Below, piece after piece: positions 28,816 through 36,480 of a DNA stretch of 64,000 nt. Source of the stretch: Akkermansia muciniphila (GTDB lineage: Bacteria; Verrucomicrobiota; Verrucomicrobiia; Verrucomicrobiales; V1-33); NCBI GenBank assembly GCA_945861415.1, contig CAMAUV010000006.1:1-64000 (forward strand), given 5' to 3'. The translations under genes were made by a program, and so were the position numbers. The notes below the pieces were generated by a model that made no database searches, had not been told where the DNA came from, and saw only the letters and a list, made by a program, of their open reading frames with translations. The stretch's first letter is position 1. The number at the start of each line of letters is the position of its first letter.

Positions 28816-29760
28816 TCAATTTTCGAGGACCGTGCCCATCGCGAAGCTGGCGAGGTATGCGGCCAAGAAAAGACCGATGCCGAGCCAGAGGACGACTTTG
28901 GGTTTTAACACTGTATGATACAGGAAGATGAGCTTCATGTCCAGCATCGGTCCAAAGACGAGGAAGGCGAGCTTGGATGTGGCCGGAAACACTGCGTTCT
29001 GAGCGATGATGAAGGCGTCTGTGGTGCTGCAGAGGCTGAGCACAAAGGCCACGACCATAAGCACCGGGGCGGCCAGCCAGTAGTTATTCGCGAGGGACTG
29101 GATGCCGTCTTGCAAGTCAGGCCGGTAGAGAACCTGCGTTTGGGCTATGGAGGTGATAGCGACTCCGATGAAGAAGTAGAGCCCCACATCGAGAAAGTCC
29201 CGCTGAGCCGAGCGCATGGCATGGATAATGCCGTGGGCACCGGACTGCCGCGGGCCCTCCGCCCCCGTTGCTGGTTTTGCTTTGGAAAGCGCGGCCATCA
29301 CATCCCCTCGCAGCAGTGAGGCGGTGGGGATCCGCGAGAGGACAAAGCCGGCTGCGACGGCGATAACAAACCCGCAGAGCAGGCGGGCTGAGGTCATGAG
29401 TTCCGGATTTCGACCCTGAAAGGCAGCCCATGTGCTGACGGCCGTGATGGGGTTCACGATGGGCGCAGCCAGCATGTAGCTCATGGCACAGCCTACCGGC
29501 AGACCTTTCTGTACAAGCCTCCGGATCACTGGCACGATGGCGCATTCGCACACCGGGAAAATGATGCCGAGCAGCCCCCCGAGAAAAATGGCGGCTCCGG
29601 TATTCCGCGGCAGGACTCGCTCCATGAGGCCTGACGGCAGCCATGCGTCAATTGCTCCTGAAATGAGCGCGCCAAGCAAAATGAAAGGCAGGCCTTCGAA
29701 TAGAATGGCCATGAACGTGAACCAGAAGTCGCCTTGGGTAGTGGGATCGGTTAAAGGCAC
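28816..29760 (-). CDS. DUF318/ArsP-type permease (YcgR/YraQ-like)
   Basis: 314 aa with about eight hydrophobic helices. The family signature GIIFPVCECAIVPVIRRLV (Cys-Glu-Cys in a membrane re-entry) lies near residue 65. A second block is YMLAAPIVNPITAVSTW near 95, and a C-terminal LVFGPMLDMKLIFLY mirrors the first half. It is the first gene of a two-gene operon with the His-rich TIGR03943 protein. Such permeases move metals or metalloid compounds; the His-rich partner points to a soft divalent cation. The gene start (ATG at 29760) follows a spacer of about 130 bases shared with the divergent lipoprotein pseudogene. Confidence 0.85.
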   Translation of the reverse strand: MPLTDPTTQGDFWFTFMAILFEGLPFILLGALISGAIDAWLPSGLMERVLPRNTGAAIFLGGLLGIIFPVCECAIVPVIRRLVQKGLPVGCAMSYMLAAPIVNPITAVSTWAAFQGRNPELMTSARLLCGFVIAVAAGFVLSRIPTASLLRGDVMAALSKAKPATGAEGPRQSGAHGIIHAMRSAQRDFLDVGLYFFIGVAITSIAQTQVLYRPDLQDGIQSLANNYWLAAPVLMVVAFVLSLCSTTDAFIIAQNAVFPATSKLAFLVFGPMLDMKLIFLYHTVLKPKVVLWLGIGLFLAAYLASFAMGTVLEN

Positions 29761-29888
29761 GGGAGAATGAGGTTGGAGAATAAAAAAGAGCCCACCAAGA
29801 CAGCACCTGGGCCGAAAGACAAGCGCCGCGACAGCGGGTGAAGTCCGAAAGGGTTGCGGCTCCAGTGGTATTAGCTATCGTTGAACTT

Positions 29889-30473
29889 ATGGCGAAAACT
29901 CCCCTCCGCACTCTCCTTCCGATCATGGTGGCCTCGCTCGCCGCCTGCTTCGGCATTCCTGCGGGCAGCAGGGCGGTGCCGTCATCGTCGCTTATGGGCA
30001 AGTCGCTTTATGAAAACGCCTACGACATCGTCGAAGTGCCGAACAGTCTGGAGAGGGGCATCGCGACGGATTTGAACGACATCCGGCACGAGATGTCGGG
30101 GTTTGTGAATCCGTGGGCGAAGTTTGATCCGGCGGGCGTGACGTTCACGGCGGCGGGGAAAGTGCGCCGCACGTGCTAACGCACGCGGCTCATGCCGAGC
30201 GGGCGGTATTTCATTCAAGGGGTAATGAAGACGGATGTATTCTACGACCCGCTCTTCCGGCGGATTCAGATGTCGTGGGGCGTTGATGCGGGGCAGCTTC
30301 AGGTGCCGCTCTCGCTGCGGCCGGCTTGCTCCCGGGGAATGATCCGGCACCGCGCTATCGGGTGCGTTTTGGCGATCCAAGGAGACGGTCCGGCAACTGC
30401 GGCGCGAAGGGCGCCGGTCAAAACCGCTCGACAAGCTCCGGGGCTGGTGTCACAAGCACGGCCCTTTTCCTAA
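29889..30473 (+). pseudogene. Uncharacterised lipoprotein gene with an internal stop and two shifts
   Basis: Begins with a lipoprotein-like signal (MAKTPLRTLLPIMVASLAAC, lipobox LAAC) and runs 96 codons to a TAA at 30177-30179. The same frame continues without a break in coding character (RLMPSGRYFIQGVMKTDVFY then FRRIQMSWGVDAGQLQVPL). A shift near 30320-30330 leads into LPGNDPAPRYRVRFGDP, and a second near 30380 into ETVRQLRREGRRSKPLDKL. I do not recognise the family. A 96-aa translated product is possible, but three lesions in one gene argue for a pseudogene. Confidence 0.6.
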
Positions 30474-30490
30474 TCCATTCACTCATTGCC

Positions 30491-30991
30491 ATGTTTGCCC
30501 ACCTGATGTTCCAGAAGATGTCCCCCGATCTCGGCCAGTCCATTGTCGGCTGGCTCCGGGATGCTGAAAAAAATGTTTTCCGCACCGCCGTGTCCTCGCT
30601 CGCCGAGCAGCGCAAATTGCGCCCCGTTTTTGTCACTCGAAAGCCCCGCGGGGAGCAGGCGGCATGGCTCATTGAGCAACTCCGGATGCGCGGCAATGAA
30701 GCGGTGGGCGAGAACCTGCTCCAAATCTGGCTCATGAAGGCCCGCAGCGAAATGCTGGCCACTTTCCTTGATGCCGTGGGCGTGAAGCACGACGGTAAAG
30801 GGGGAGTGGAGGGCGATATTCCACCATCCTTTGACGCCGCCAAAGTCAAAGCCGGCGCGGAAAAGCTACTTGAGAAATTCCCTCCTGGAGAAGTGGCGGT
30901 ATATCTCAATCTCTTCCAGCTCCAGCAGCCCGGCGGTTGGAAGGAAATCTCGGATCTTGTGGAAGCCGATGGACGCCTGCAGGTGGGCTAA
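30491..30991 (+). CDS. Uncharacterised protein, all-helical
   Basis: 166 aa, with ATG at 30491. No family is recognised. The chain is predicted to be mostly helical, with basic and amphipathic stretches (FRTAVSSLAEQRKLRPVFV, KLLEKFPPGEVAVYLNLFQL), no signal peptide and no membrane segment, so it should be cytoplasmic. It opens 17 bases after the lipoprotein pseudogene and its stop is followed 69 bases later by the radical SAM gene, so a shared transcript is likely. Codon use and composition resemble the neighbours. The continuous reading frame over 166 codons and plausible composition support a real gene. Confidence 0.65.
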   Translation: MFAHLMFQKMSPDLGQSIVGWLRDAEKNVFRTAVSSLAEQRKLRPVFVTRKPRGEQAAWLIEQLRMRGNEAVGENLLQIWLMKARSEMLATFLDAVGVKHDGKGGVEGDIPPSFDAAKVKAGAEKLLEKFPPGEVAVYLNLFQLQQPGGWKEISDLVEADGRLQVG

Positions 30992-31060
30992 GTGTTTCCA
31001 CAATTAGAAAGCGCCGCGCCCGCTCGACATCCGGCGGGAGCGAGCGAAGGGTGGCCCCGC

Positions 31061-32146
31061 ATGAATCCGGCGGCGCACACTCACATTCGCGGCAGGGGGG
31101 CGACGGGAAATCCGGCGAACCCGTTCGAGGCGCTGCATGTGGAGGAGGATGGTGACTGGAAGGATGAACTGGCGCGGGATCCGGAATCGGTGTCTCCTTT
31201 ACCGCGCACGCAGTTATTCCATGACGATACGCGCACGCTCATCACAAAGAATACCAGTCCGGACCTAAGTTTTGAAGCCAGCCTCAATCCCTACCGGGGC
31301 TGCGAGCACGGATGCGCTTATTGTTACGCGCGCCGCTATCATGAATTCCTCGGCTGGAGTGCAGGGCTCGATTTTGAGAGCAAGCTCCTTGTGAAACCCC
31401 GGGCGCCCGAGTTATTGCGGGCGGAGCTCGCCTCACCCCGCTGGACGCCTAAGAAACTGGCCTGCAGCGGAGTCACCGACTGCTACCAACCGGTGGAGCG
31501 CCGGTTGCGAATCACGCGGGATTGTCTGTCAGTATTGGCGGAGTTCCGGCAACCGGTGGTGCTCATCACGAAGAATCACCTCATCACCCGCGATACGGAT
31601 CACCTCGCGGAACTCGCCCGCTGGCAGGCCGGGGCCGCGCTGCTGAGCATTACCACACTGGATGCCTCACTGGCCGCCGATCTTGAGCCCCGCGCTTCGT
31701 CGCCGCGCATGAGACTGGAGGCCATCCGCACACTCACTGATGCCGGAATTCCCGCTGGCGTGAGCGTGGCGCCAATCATTCCCGGGCTCAATGATCACGA
31801 GATTCCTGCCATCCTCGATGCCGCGCAGAAATCCGGCGCGCAATTTGCCACCTTCAGCCTCGTGCGACTGCCGGGCAGTGTGGGCGAGGTATTTAATGGC
31901 TGGCTGGCCCGCCATGTGAGCCCGGAGTCCGCGGAGAAGATACTGCGCCGCATCCGCGACACACACGGAGGCACCCTCAATGAATTGCGGCCCGGTGTGA
32001 GGATGAGGGGTGAAGGTCCGCTGGCGGAGCAAATCGGACGGTTATTCAAAGTCACCGCCCGCCGCCTCGGCCTAGAAAAAGTGCGCCCTGAGGTGACCGG
32101 TAGTAATTTCCGCTGTGTGGATGCCGCGCAGCCGGAGTTGTTTTAG
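31061..32146 (+). CDS. Radical SAM protein, PA0069/SplB-like family
   Basis: 361 aa. ATG at 31061 is preferred to a GTG at 30992: it follows an AGGG sequence and gives the usual family start (RGRGATGNPANPFE). The 4Fe-4S cluster binding motif is CEHGCAYCYA (CX3CX2C) near residue 83, preceded by SLNPYRG. Other family blocks are SGVTDCYQPVERRLRITRDC, VLITKNHLITRD and SVAPIIPGLNDHEI. The family is related to spore photoproduct lyase-like proteins and is widespread in bacteria, but its substrate is unknown. Length is normal. Confidence 0.85.
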   Translation: MNPAAHTHIRGRGATGNPANPFEALHVEEDGDWKDELARDPESVSPLPRTQLFHDDTRTLITKNTSPDLSFEASLNPYRGCEHGCAYCYARRYHEFLGWSAGLDFESKLLVKPRAPELLRAELASPRWTPKKLACSGVTDCYQPVERRLRITRDCLSVLAEFRQPVVLITKNHLITRDTDHLAELARWQAGAALLSITTLDASLAADLEPRASSPRMRLEAIRTLTDAGIPAGVSVAPIIPGLNDHEIPAILDAAQKSGAQFATFSLVRLPGSVGEVFNGWLARHVSPESAEKILRRIRDTHGGTLNELRPGVRMRGEGPLAEQIGRLFKVTARRLGLEKVRPEVTGSNFRCVDAAQPELF

Positions 32147-32174
32147 GAAAATAAAGAACAGCAGCAGCAGCTTG

Positions 32175-32420
32175 CTAGATGCCCTGCGCCCGGAGAAAGG
32201 GGATGAGTTCGTCCACGCCAAAATCAGTAAGCAAGCTGCCTTCCCAGAAGAGGACGGGCGCTTTGGACTGACCGGAGAGGTCCACCATGTCGCGCATGGC
32301 GGCGGCATTGCCGGTGACGGTGATCGTTTCGTAGTCAATGCCCGCGCCGTCGAGGTATTCGATCGCCTCTTCGCACCACGGACAGCTAGTTTTGACGTAG
32401 AGTTTTGGGAGTTCGCTCAT
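32175..32420 (-). CDS. Glutaredoxin
   Basis: 81 aa, thioredoxin fold. The active site is CPWC (residues 13-16) in KLYVKTSCPWCEEAIEYL. The cis-Pro segment SKAPVLFWEG and the glutathione-side FGVDELIPFL follow. It would reduce disulfides or glutathione mixed disulfides in the cytoplasm. The start lies one base after the stop of the SGNH-fold gene, so the two are translated from one mRNA, with the SGNH gene first. Confidence 0.88.
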   Translation of the reverse strand: MSELPKLYVKTSCPWCEEAIEYLDGAGIDYETITVTGNAAAMRDMVDLSGQSKAPVLFWEGSLLTDFGVDELIPFLRAQGI

Positions 32421-32421
32421 A

Positions 32422-33552
32422 TTACTTGCCGGACTTTTCTTTGACGATGGGGGTCATGAAGGGAAGCAGCGCGCTGGCGGCTTCCGCCGCACCTGCATCT
32501 GTCAGCATCACATCGGTGAAAAAGTTCTCCTTCTTGCGGGCAACCTTGTCATTGAGGTTGAAGTAGGGGATACCGTTCTCCGTCGCGAACTTCTCTGAAG
32601 CGGTGGCATAACGGCGCATTTCCCGCCAGACCCAGCCGGGATTGGGGCGGGTGACGTGCACTTCCGTGGAGTTTTTCGGAGACTCGAGAGGAACGTAGGC
32701 CATAAGCTGGCTTACCAATTCCTCGGAGATGGTGCTATCTTGAAGTGCTGCTTCGCCGGTGAGCACGAGCTTGGCCTTATGCCGATCAGCAAGGGCTGCA
32801 AAGGCCTTGAGACCGTCGAAGAATTCCGGAAGCGGGTCATGCTCTTCGTCGCGGGTGACGCTGTTGTATTGAACGCGGGAAATTTCCTCACGCTTGCCTT
32901 CGAAGTATTTATTGAAGTAATTCGAGCGGCCCCATTGGTTCTGGTGTTGGTTGGATTGTCCCGTAAGCTTGTAATTACGGTAAAAGCGGACGATCTGACT
33001 GACGCTGAACACGGTTTTTTTGAAACTGGAGTCGCGCGGCAGCGAGGGAAGTTTGGAGAGCAGGTCCTTGTCGTATGTGTAGGTCAGCGGATGGATGATC
33101 ACATCATCGAATCCGGTGTTCACGAGAAGAATATCCGGCTTGAGGCGCTCCACGAGGGAATCCACCCCTGCGGCCATGGCCAGAATGCCGGTGCGCTCAA
33201 AACCGCGGCTTGCGGTCTGCACGTTGAGTCCTGCGTCCTTGAGGCCCTTGTGCATGCGGCCCCACCATGTGTCTTCAGCATTCTGCAGCAGCCCCCATGT
33301 GGCCCAGCCCCCGATCACGAAAATGCGCACAGCCCCGGCAGGCTTTTCGCCCTCCGTCCAGTCGAGGTAGCGCACCTGGTGGCGGTCGGTGGCGATTTTC
33401 ACATTCTTTTGGAATCCCGGGATTTCGTTATTAAGTGAGAACTGCGTGACCGGCTCCACCGGGTAGCGGAAGAACGCCCAGCAAAGGCCTTCAAAAAGAA
33501 GCGGCAGGGCAAGGAGGACTATAATTAGTTTGCGGATGAAGCGATAAGACAC
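32422..33552 (-). CDS. SGNH/GDSL-fold protein lacking catalytic residues
   Basis: 376 aa from a GTG at 33552. This start gives a membrane anchor (IRKLIIVLLALPLLFEGLCW); the open frame continues further upstream but over the rarA control region. The fold blocks of SGNH hydrolases can be placed: block I is IFVIGGWATWG (normally GGSTTYG, Trp83 at the Ser position), block III is LLVNTGFDDV (normally GxND), and block V is TDVMLTDAG (normally xxHLTDAG, Met349 at the His position). Thus the Ser and His nucleophile/base pair appear replaced. It is probably a membrane-anchored periplasmic non-catalytic or altered SGNH protein. It is divergent from rarA. Confidence 0.7.
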   Translation of the reverse strand: MSYRFIRKLIIVLLALPLLFEGLCWAFFRYPVEPVTQFSLNNEIPGFQKNVKIATDRHQVRYLDWTEGEKPAGAVRIFVIGGWATWGLLQNAEDTWWGRMHKGLKDAGLNVQTASRGFERTGILAMAAGVDSLVERLKPDILLVNTGFDDVIIHPLTYTYDKDLLSKLPSLPRDSSFKKTVFSVSQIVRFYRNYKLTGQSNQHQNQWGRSNYFNKYFEGKREEISRVQYNSVTRDEEHDPLPEFFDGLKAFAALADRHKAKLVLTGEAALQDSTISEELVSQLMAYVPLESPKNSTEVHVTRPNPGWVWREMRRYATASEKFATENGIPYFNLNDKVARKKENFFTDVMLTDAGAAEAASALLPFMTPIVKEKSGK

Positions 33553-33666
33553 GGTAGCGAAGGTTCTGGAATGGAACTGAAAGCAATAAAACACAGTGGT
33601 AGCGTTTTGCCAAGCTCCGAAAGCGCGGGCTTGCCACATGGGTCCGGGCCGGCCAAGTTTAGGAAA

Positions 33667-35025
33667 ATGGACGACTTTTTCAGCGTGGAGCAGGAAGACC
33701 GGGACAGAGCGCAACAGCGGACGCCGTTGCGGGAAATGCCGCTGGCTGCGCGGATGCGCCCCCGTACCCTCGAGGAATATGCCGGCCAGCAGCATATCCT
33801 CGCCCCGGGTCGCCTGCTCCGGCGGGCGGTGGAGGCGGACCGCTTCACCTCGCTTATCTTCTACGGCCCGCCGGGTGTGGGCAAGACCAGCCTCGCCCAG
33901 TTGATCGCTCACAGAACGCAAAGTCGCTTCGTTAATCTCAGCGGCGTGGAGTCGAATGTGGCGGATATTCGCAAGTCAGTGGAGGCGGCCGAATCTATGC
34001 GCCGTCTGCATGGCAGGATGACCACCCTATTTGTAGATGAGATCCACCGTTTCAATAAATCCCAGCAGGATGTCCTGCTGCCGTGGATCGAGCGCGGCAC
34101 GGTGCGGTTTATCGGGGCGACTACGCACAATCCGTTCTTTTACATCAACAGCCCGCTTGTGTCCCGCAGTCAGGTCTTTCAACTGGAACCTCTAGGGACT
34201 GATGACATCGCCGCCTTGCTGCAAAGCGCTCTCGAGAACGAAGAGCGCGGCTTGGGGGGGCGCGGAATTTTGGCGGACGGGGAAGCGCTGCGCCACCTCG
34301 CGACTATGGCGGATGGAGACGCCCGCAAAGCCCTCAGCGCCCTTGAACTGGCCGCCATCACCACCCAGCCGGATGCCGCCGGAAACGTTCACATCGACCT
34401 GAACGTGGCTGCCGAGAGCATTCAGAAAAAGACCGTAGTGTATGATGGCGACGGGGACGCACACTACGACACGATCAGCGCATTCATCAAAAGCATCCGC
34501 GGTAGCGATCCGGATGCCGCTCTTTATTGGCTCGCCAAAATGCTTTACGCTGGCGAGGATTTCCGCTTCATCGCCCGGCGGCTCGTCATTGCGGCCAGCG
34601 AAGATATTGGGCTGGCAGACAGTGCCGCCCTCCGCGTGGCCATTGATGCGTGGCAGGCCGCAGAATTTGTCGGCATGCCGGAGGCGCGAATCCCCCTCGC
34701 CCATGCCACCATCTACCTCGCCACCGCCCCCAAGAGCAACAGCGCCTACACCGCCCTCGGGACTGCCACGAAGGACATCGGGGAAGGCCGGACACTGGCG
34801 ATACCCCGGTATCTTCGCAGTTCCGCCTTCAGAGGGGCAGGAGAACAAGACAATGACGAGCCTTACCGGTATTCTCATGACTTTGAGGGCAATTTTGTGC
34901 CCCAAGCCTACCTCCCCGAAGGCCGACGATACTATGAGCCCACAGGGAATGGCCAGGAAGCCCGTATCCGGGAGCGACTCGACTTTTGGCGGCAGCAATT
35001 CGAAGCCGCAAAGCCTAAAATTTAA
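33667..35025 (+). CDS. rarA: Replication-associated recombination protein RarA (MgsA)
   Basis: 452 aa. ATG at 33667 with AGGAAA just upstream; 33571 is an unlikely longer start. This is a AAA+ clamp-loader-like ATPase acting at stalled replication forks. Walker A is YGPPGVGKTS near residue 60, Walker B is TLFVDEIHRFNKSQQDVLLP, and sensor 1 is FIGATTHNPFF. The C-terminal tetramerisation block is DPDAALYWLAKMLYAGEDF with RYSHDFEGNFVPQAYLPE, the MgsA-specific end. Length agrees with E. coli RarA (447 aa). The first bases are shared with the control region of the divergent SGNH gene. Confidence 0.92.
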   Translation: MDDFFSVEQEDRDRAQQRTPLREMPLAARMRPRTLEEYAGQQHILAPGRLLRRAVEADRFTSLIFYGPPGVGKTSLAQLIAHRTQSRFVNLSGVESNVADIRKSVEAAESMRRLHGRMTTLFVDEIHRFNKSQQDVLLPWIERGTVRFIGATTHNPFFYINSPLVSRSQVFQLEPLGTDDIAALLQSALENEERGLGGRGILADGEALRHLATMADGDARKALSALELAAITTQPDAAGNVHIDLNVAAESIQKKTVVYDGDGDAHYDTISAFIKSIRGSDPDAALYWLAKMLYAGEDFRFIARRLVIAASEDIGLADSAALRVAIDAWQAAEFVGMPEARIPLAHATIYLATAPKSNSAYTALGTATKDIGEGRTLAIPRYLRSSAFRGAGEQDNDEPYRYSHDFEGNFVPQAYLPEGRRYYEPTGNGQEARIRERLDFWRQQFEAAKPKI

Positions 35026-35144
35026 TTAAAATATAGTTAAATTATTACGGCTAGGCAGCGATTAATAACGGATCAAAATTCTTGCCACATGCATTTTTTT
35101 GCTCCATACTACCTTTCCTGAATTTCAAATTGTACTGTATCAGC

Positions 35145-36311
35145 ATGAAAAACAAACTCATCCTCTCGACTACTTCCGCTCTTGTAGCGCTATCCGCCAA
35201 CGCGGGCGCCCAGGGCCTGCTCAGCATCGGACGTGATTACGACATCGATTTTGATCGCCGCATTCCGTTCGCGGTGACCGCAGGAGCGAGTATTGGCTTG
35301 GATACGAATGCCAATCTTAGCCCCACCAACGAGGAAGACAGCCTCTATGCCAGTGCCAACATCGGTCTGGCCTACAACACCGGGGACCGCCAGATTTCCT
35401 CACGCTACTACGCGAATTACACGCCACTGTATTATTTTGACCCCCCTGTCGGCGTGGATGACTTCCTGCAAAACATCCGGGTTGGTTTCGACTACCGCCA
35501 CCGCCTCAGCGAGCGCCTCACTATCACCAACTCCGCCTACGTCGCTTTCGAAGTGGAGCCGAACTACAACATCGGAGGCACCGTTGCCCGTCGCAATGAC
35601 CAATACCTTTACGGCTACAACAACCTTGCCGCCGCTTATTCTTGGGACCGCCGCTTCAGCACAGTCACCAGTTGGACGGCTAGCATGATTGACTACGAAG
35701 AGAATGTGTTCGATGCTCAAGATAGCTGGACGAATACCTTCTCAAATGAGTTCCGTTACGCGCTCAGCCGAACCACCACGTTGGCCGCTACCTATCGCTT
35801 TTCGATGACTGATTATGACAGCTCAGGAATAGACTACGACTCCCATTACTTCCTTGGCGGTGTGGACCGCCGCATTAATCCCCGTTTTACCGGCAGCTTC
35901 CGCGCAGGTGTGCAAACCATAGACGGCGGAGGTAGCAGAACCGAGCCATACTTCGAAGGTGCCCTCACATACTATGTATCCAAGCGCTCCAGCGCTCGCT
36001 GGTATGGTCGCTACAGCATGGCGGACTATAACTTGGGGGGCGACAGTGACGCCACCAGCGCCGGTTTATCTGCTGAGCATCGCTTCAATTCCCGGTTGGC
36101 TGGAAACGCAGGCATCCATTACACGAGCAACAGCTATGACACTTTCGGCGGTTACGACCACGATACCCTGTCTTTAAGCCTCGGTTTCAATTACTCGCTG
36201 GCCAAGAACGTCTCCCTCAACGGAGGCTACTCCTTCACCACCAGTGATCGTTCCTTTGGCGGCGACTACGACCGTAACCACCTGCAACTCGGTATCGGTG
36301 CCCAGTTTTAA
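35145..36311 (+). CDS. Outer-membrane beta-barrel of exopolysaccharide locus (EpsL/VpsM-like)
   Basis: 388 aa from the ATG at 35145, which starts a signal peptide (MKNKLILSTTSALVALSANA). The mature chain is a series of short alternating strands rich in Tyr, Asp and aromatic residues with a C-terminal Phe (QLGIGAQF), the signature of an outer-membrane barrel. It resembles the EpsL/VpsM-type proteins encoded beside Wzz and Wza homologues. Here it precedes the tyrosine kinase gene. It may help polysaccharide leave the cell or act as a porin; substrate passage is inference. A hairpin with a T-run follows. Confidence 0.75.
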   Translation: MKNKLILSTTSALVALSANAGAQGLLSIGRDYDIDFDRRIPFAVTAGASIGLDTNANLSPTNEEDSLYASANIGLAYNTGDRQISSRYYANYTPLYYFDPPVGVDDFLQNIRVGFDYRHRLSERLTITNSAYVAFEVEPNYNIGGTVARRNDQYLYGYNNLAAAYSWDRRFSTVTSWTASMIDYEENVFDAQDSWTNTFSNEFRYALSRTTTLAATYRFSMTDYDSSGIDYDSHYFLGGVDRRINPRFTGSFRAGVQTIDGGGSRTEPYFEGALTYYVSKRSSARWYGRYSMADYNLGGDSDATSAGLSAEHRFNSRLAGNAGIHYTSNSYDTFGGYDHDTLSLSLGFNYSLAKNVSLNGGYSFTTSDRSFGGDYDRNHLQLGIGAQF

Positions 36312-36347
36312 TTTGCAGCATGGCCAAACAATAATTCAACACGCGCA

Positions 36348-36384
36348 AGCCCTCACAGTGTCAAAGCACGCCGTGAGGGTTTTC
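36348..36384 (+). terminator. Rho-independent terminator candidate
   Basis: CCCTCAC (36350-36356) and GTGAGGG (36373-36379) form a 7-bp stem, followed by TTTT (36380-36383). It sits about 40 bases after the barrel gene, so the barrel gene is probably not in one transcript with the kinase. Confidence 0.6.
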
Positions 36385-36440
36385 GCTTCGAAGGCGGCAG
36401 CGCTCACTTTAGTATCCCAGCCATAATAATTGCGCCCCCC

Positions 36441-36472
36441 TTGCCTTCCCGCGTCCCAACCTATGTTATACT
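36441..36472 (+). promoter_or_regulatory. Promoter-like sequence before the tyrosine kinase gene
   Basis: TATACT at 36467-36472 fits a -10 element, 8 bases before the ATG at 36481. TTGCCT at 36441-36446 is a poor -35 with 20-base spacing. A start of transcription near 36480 would leave no leader for the first ATG and favours the ATG at 36508. Confidence 0.3.
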
Positions 36473-36480
36473 GACCCGCT

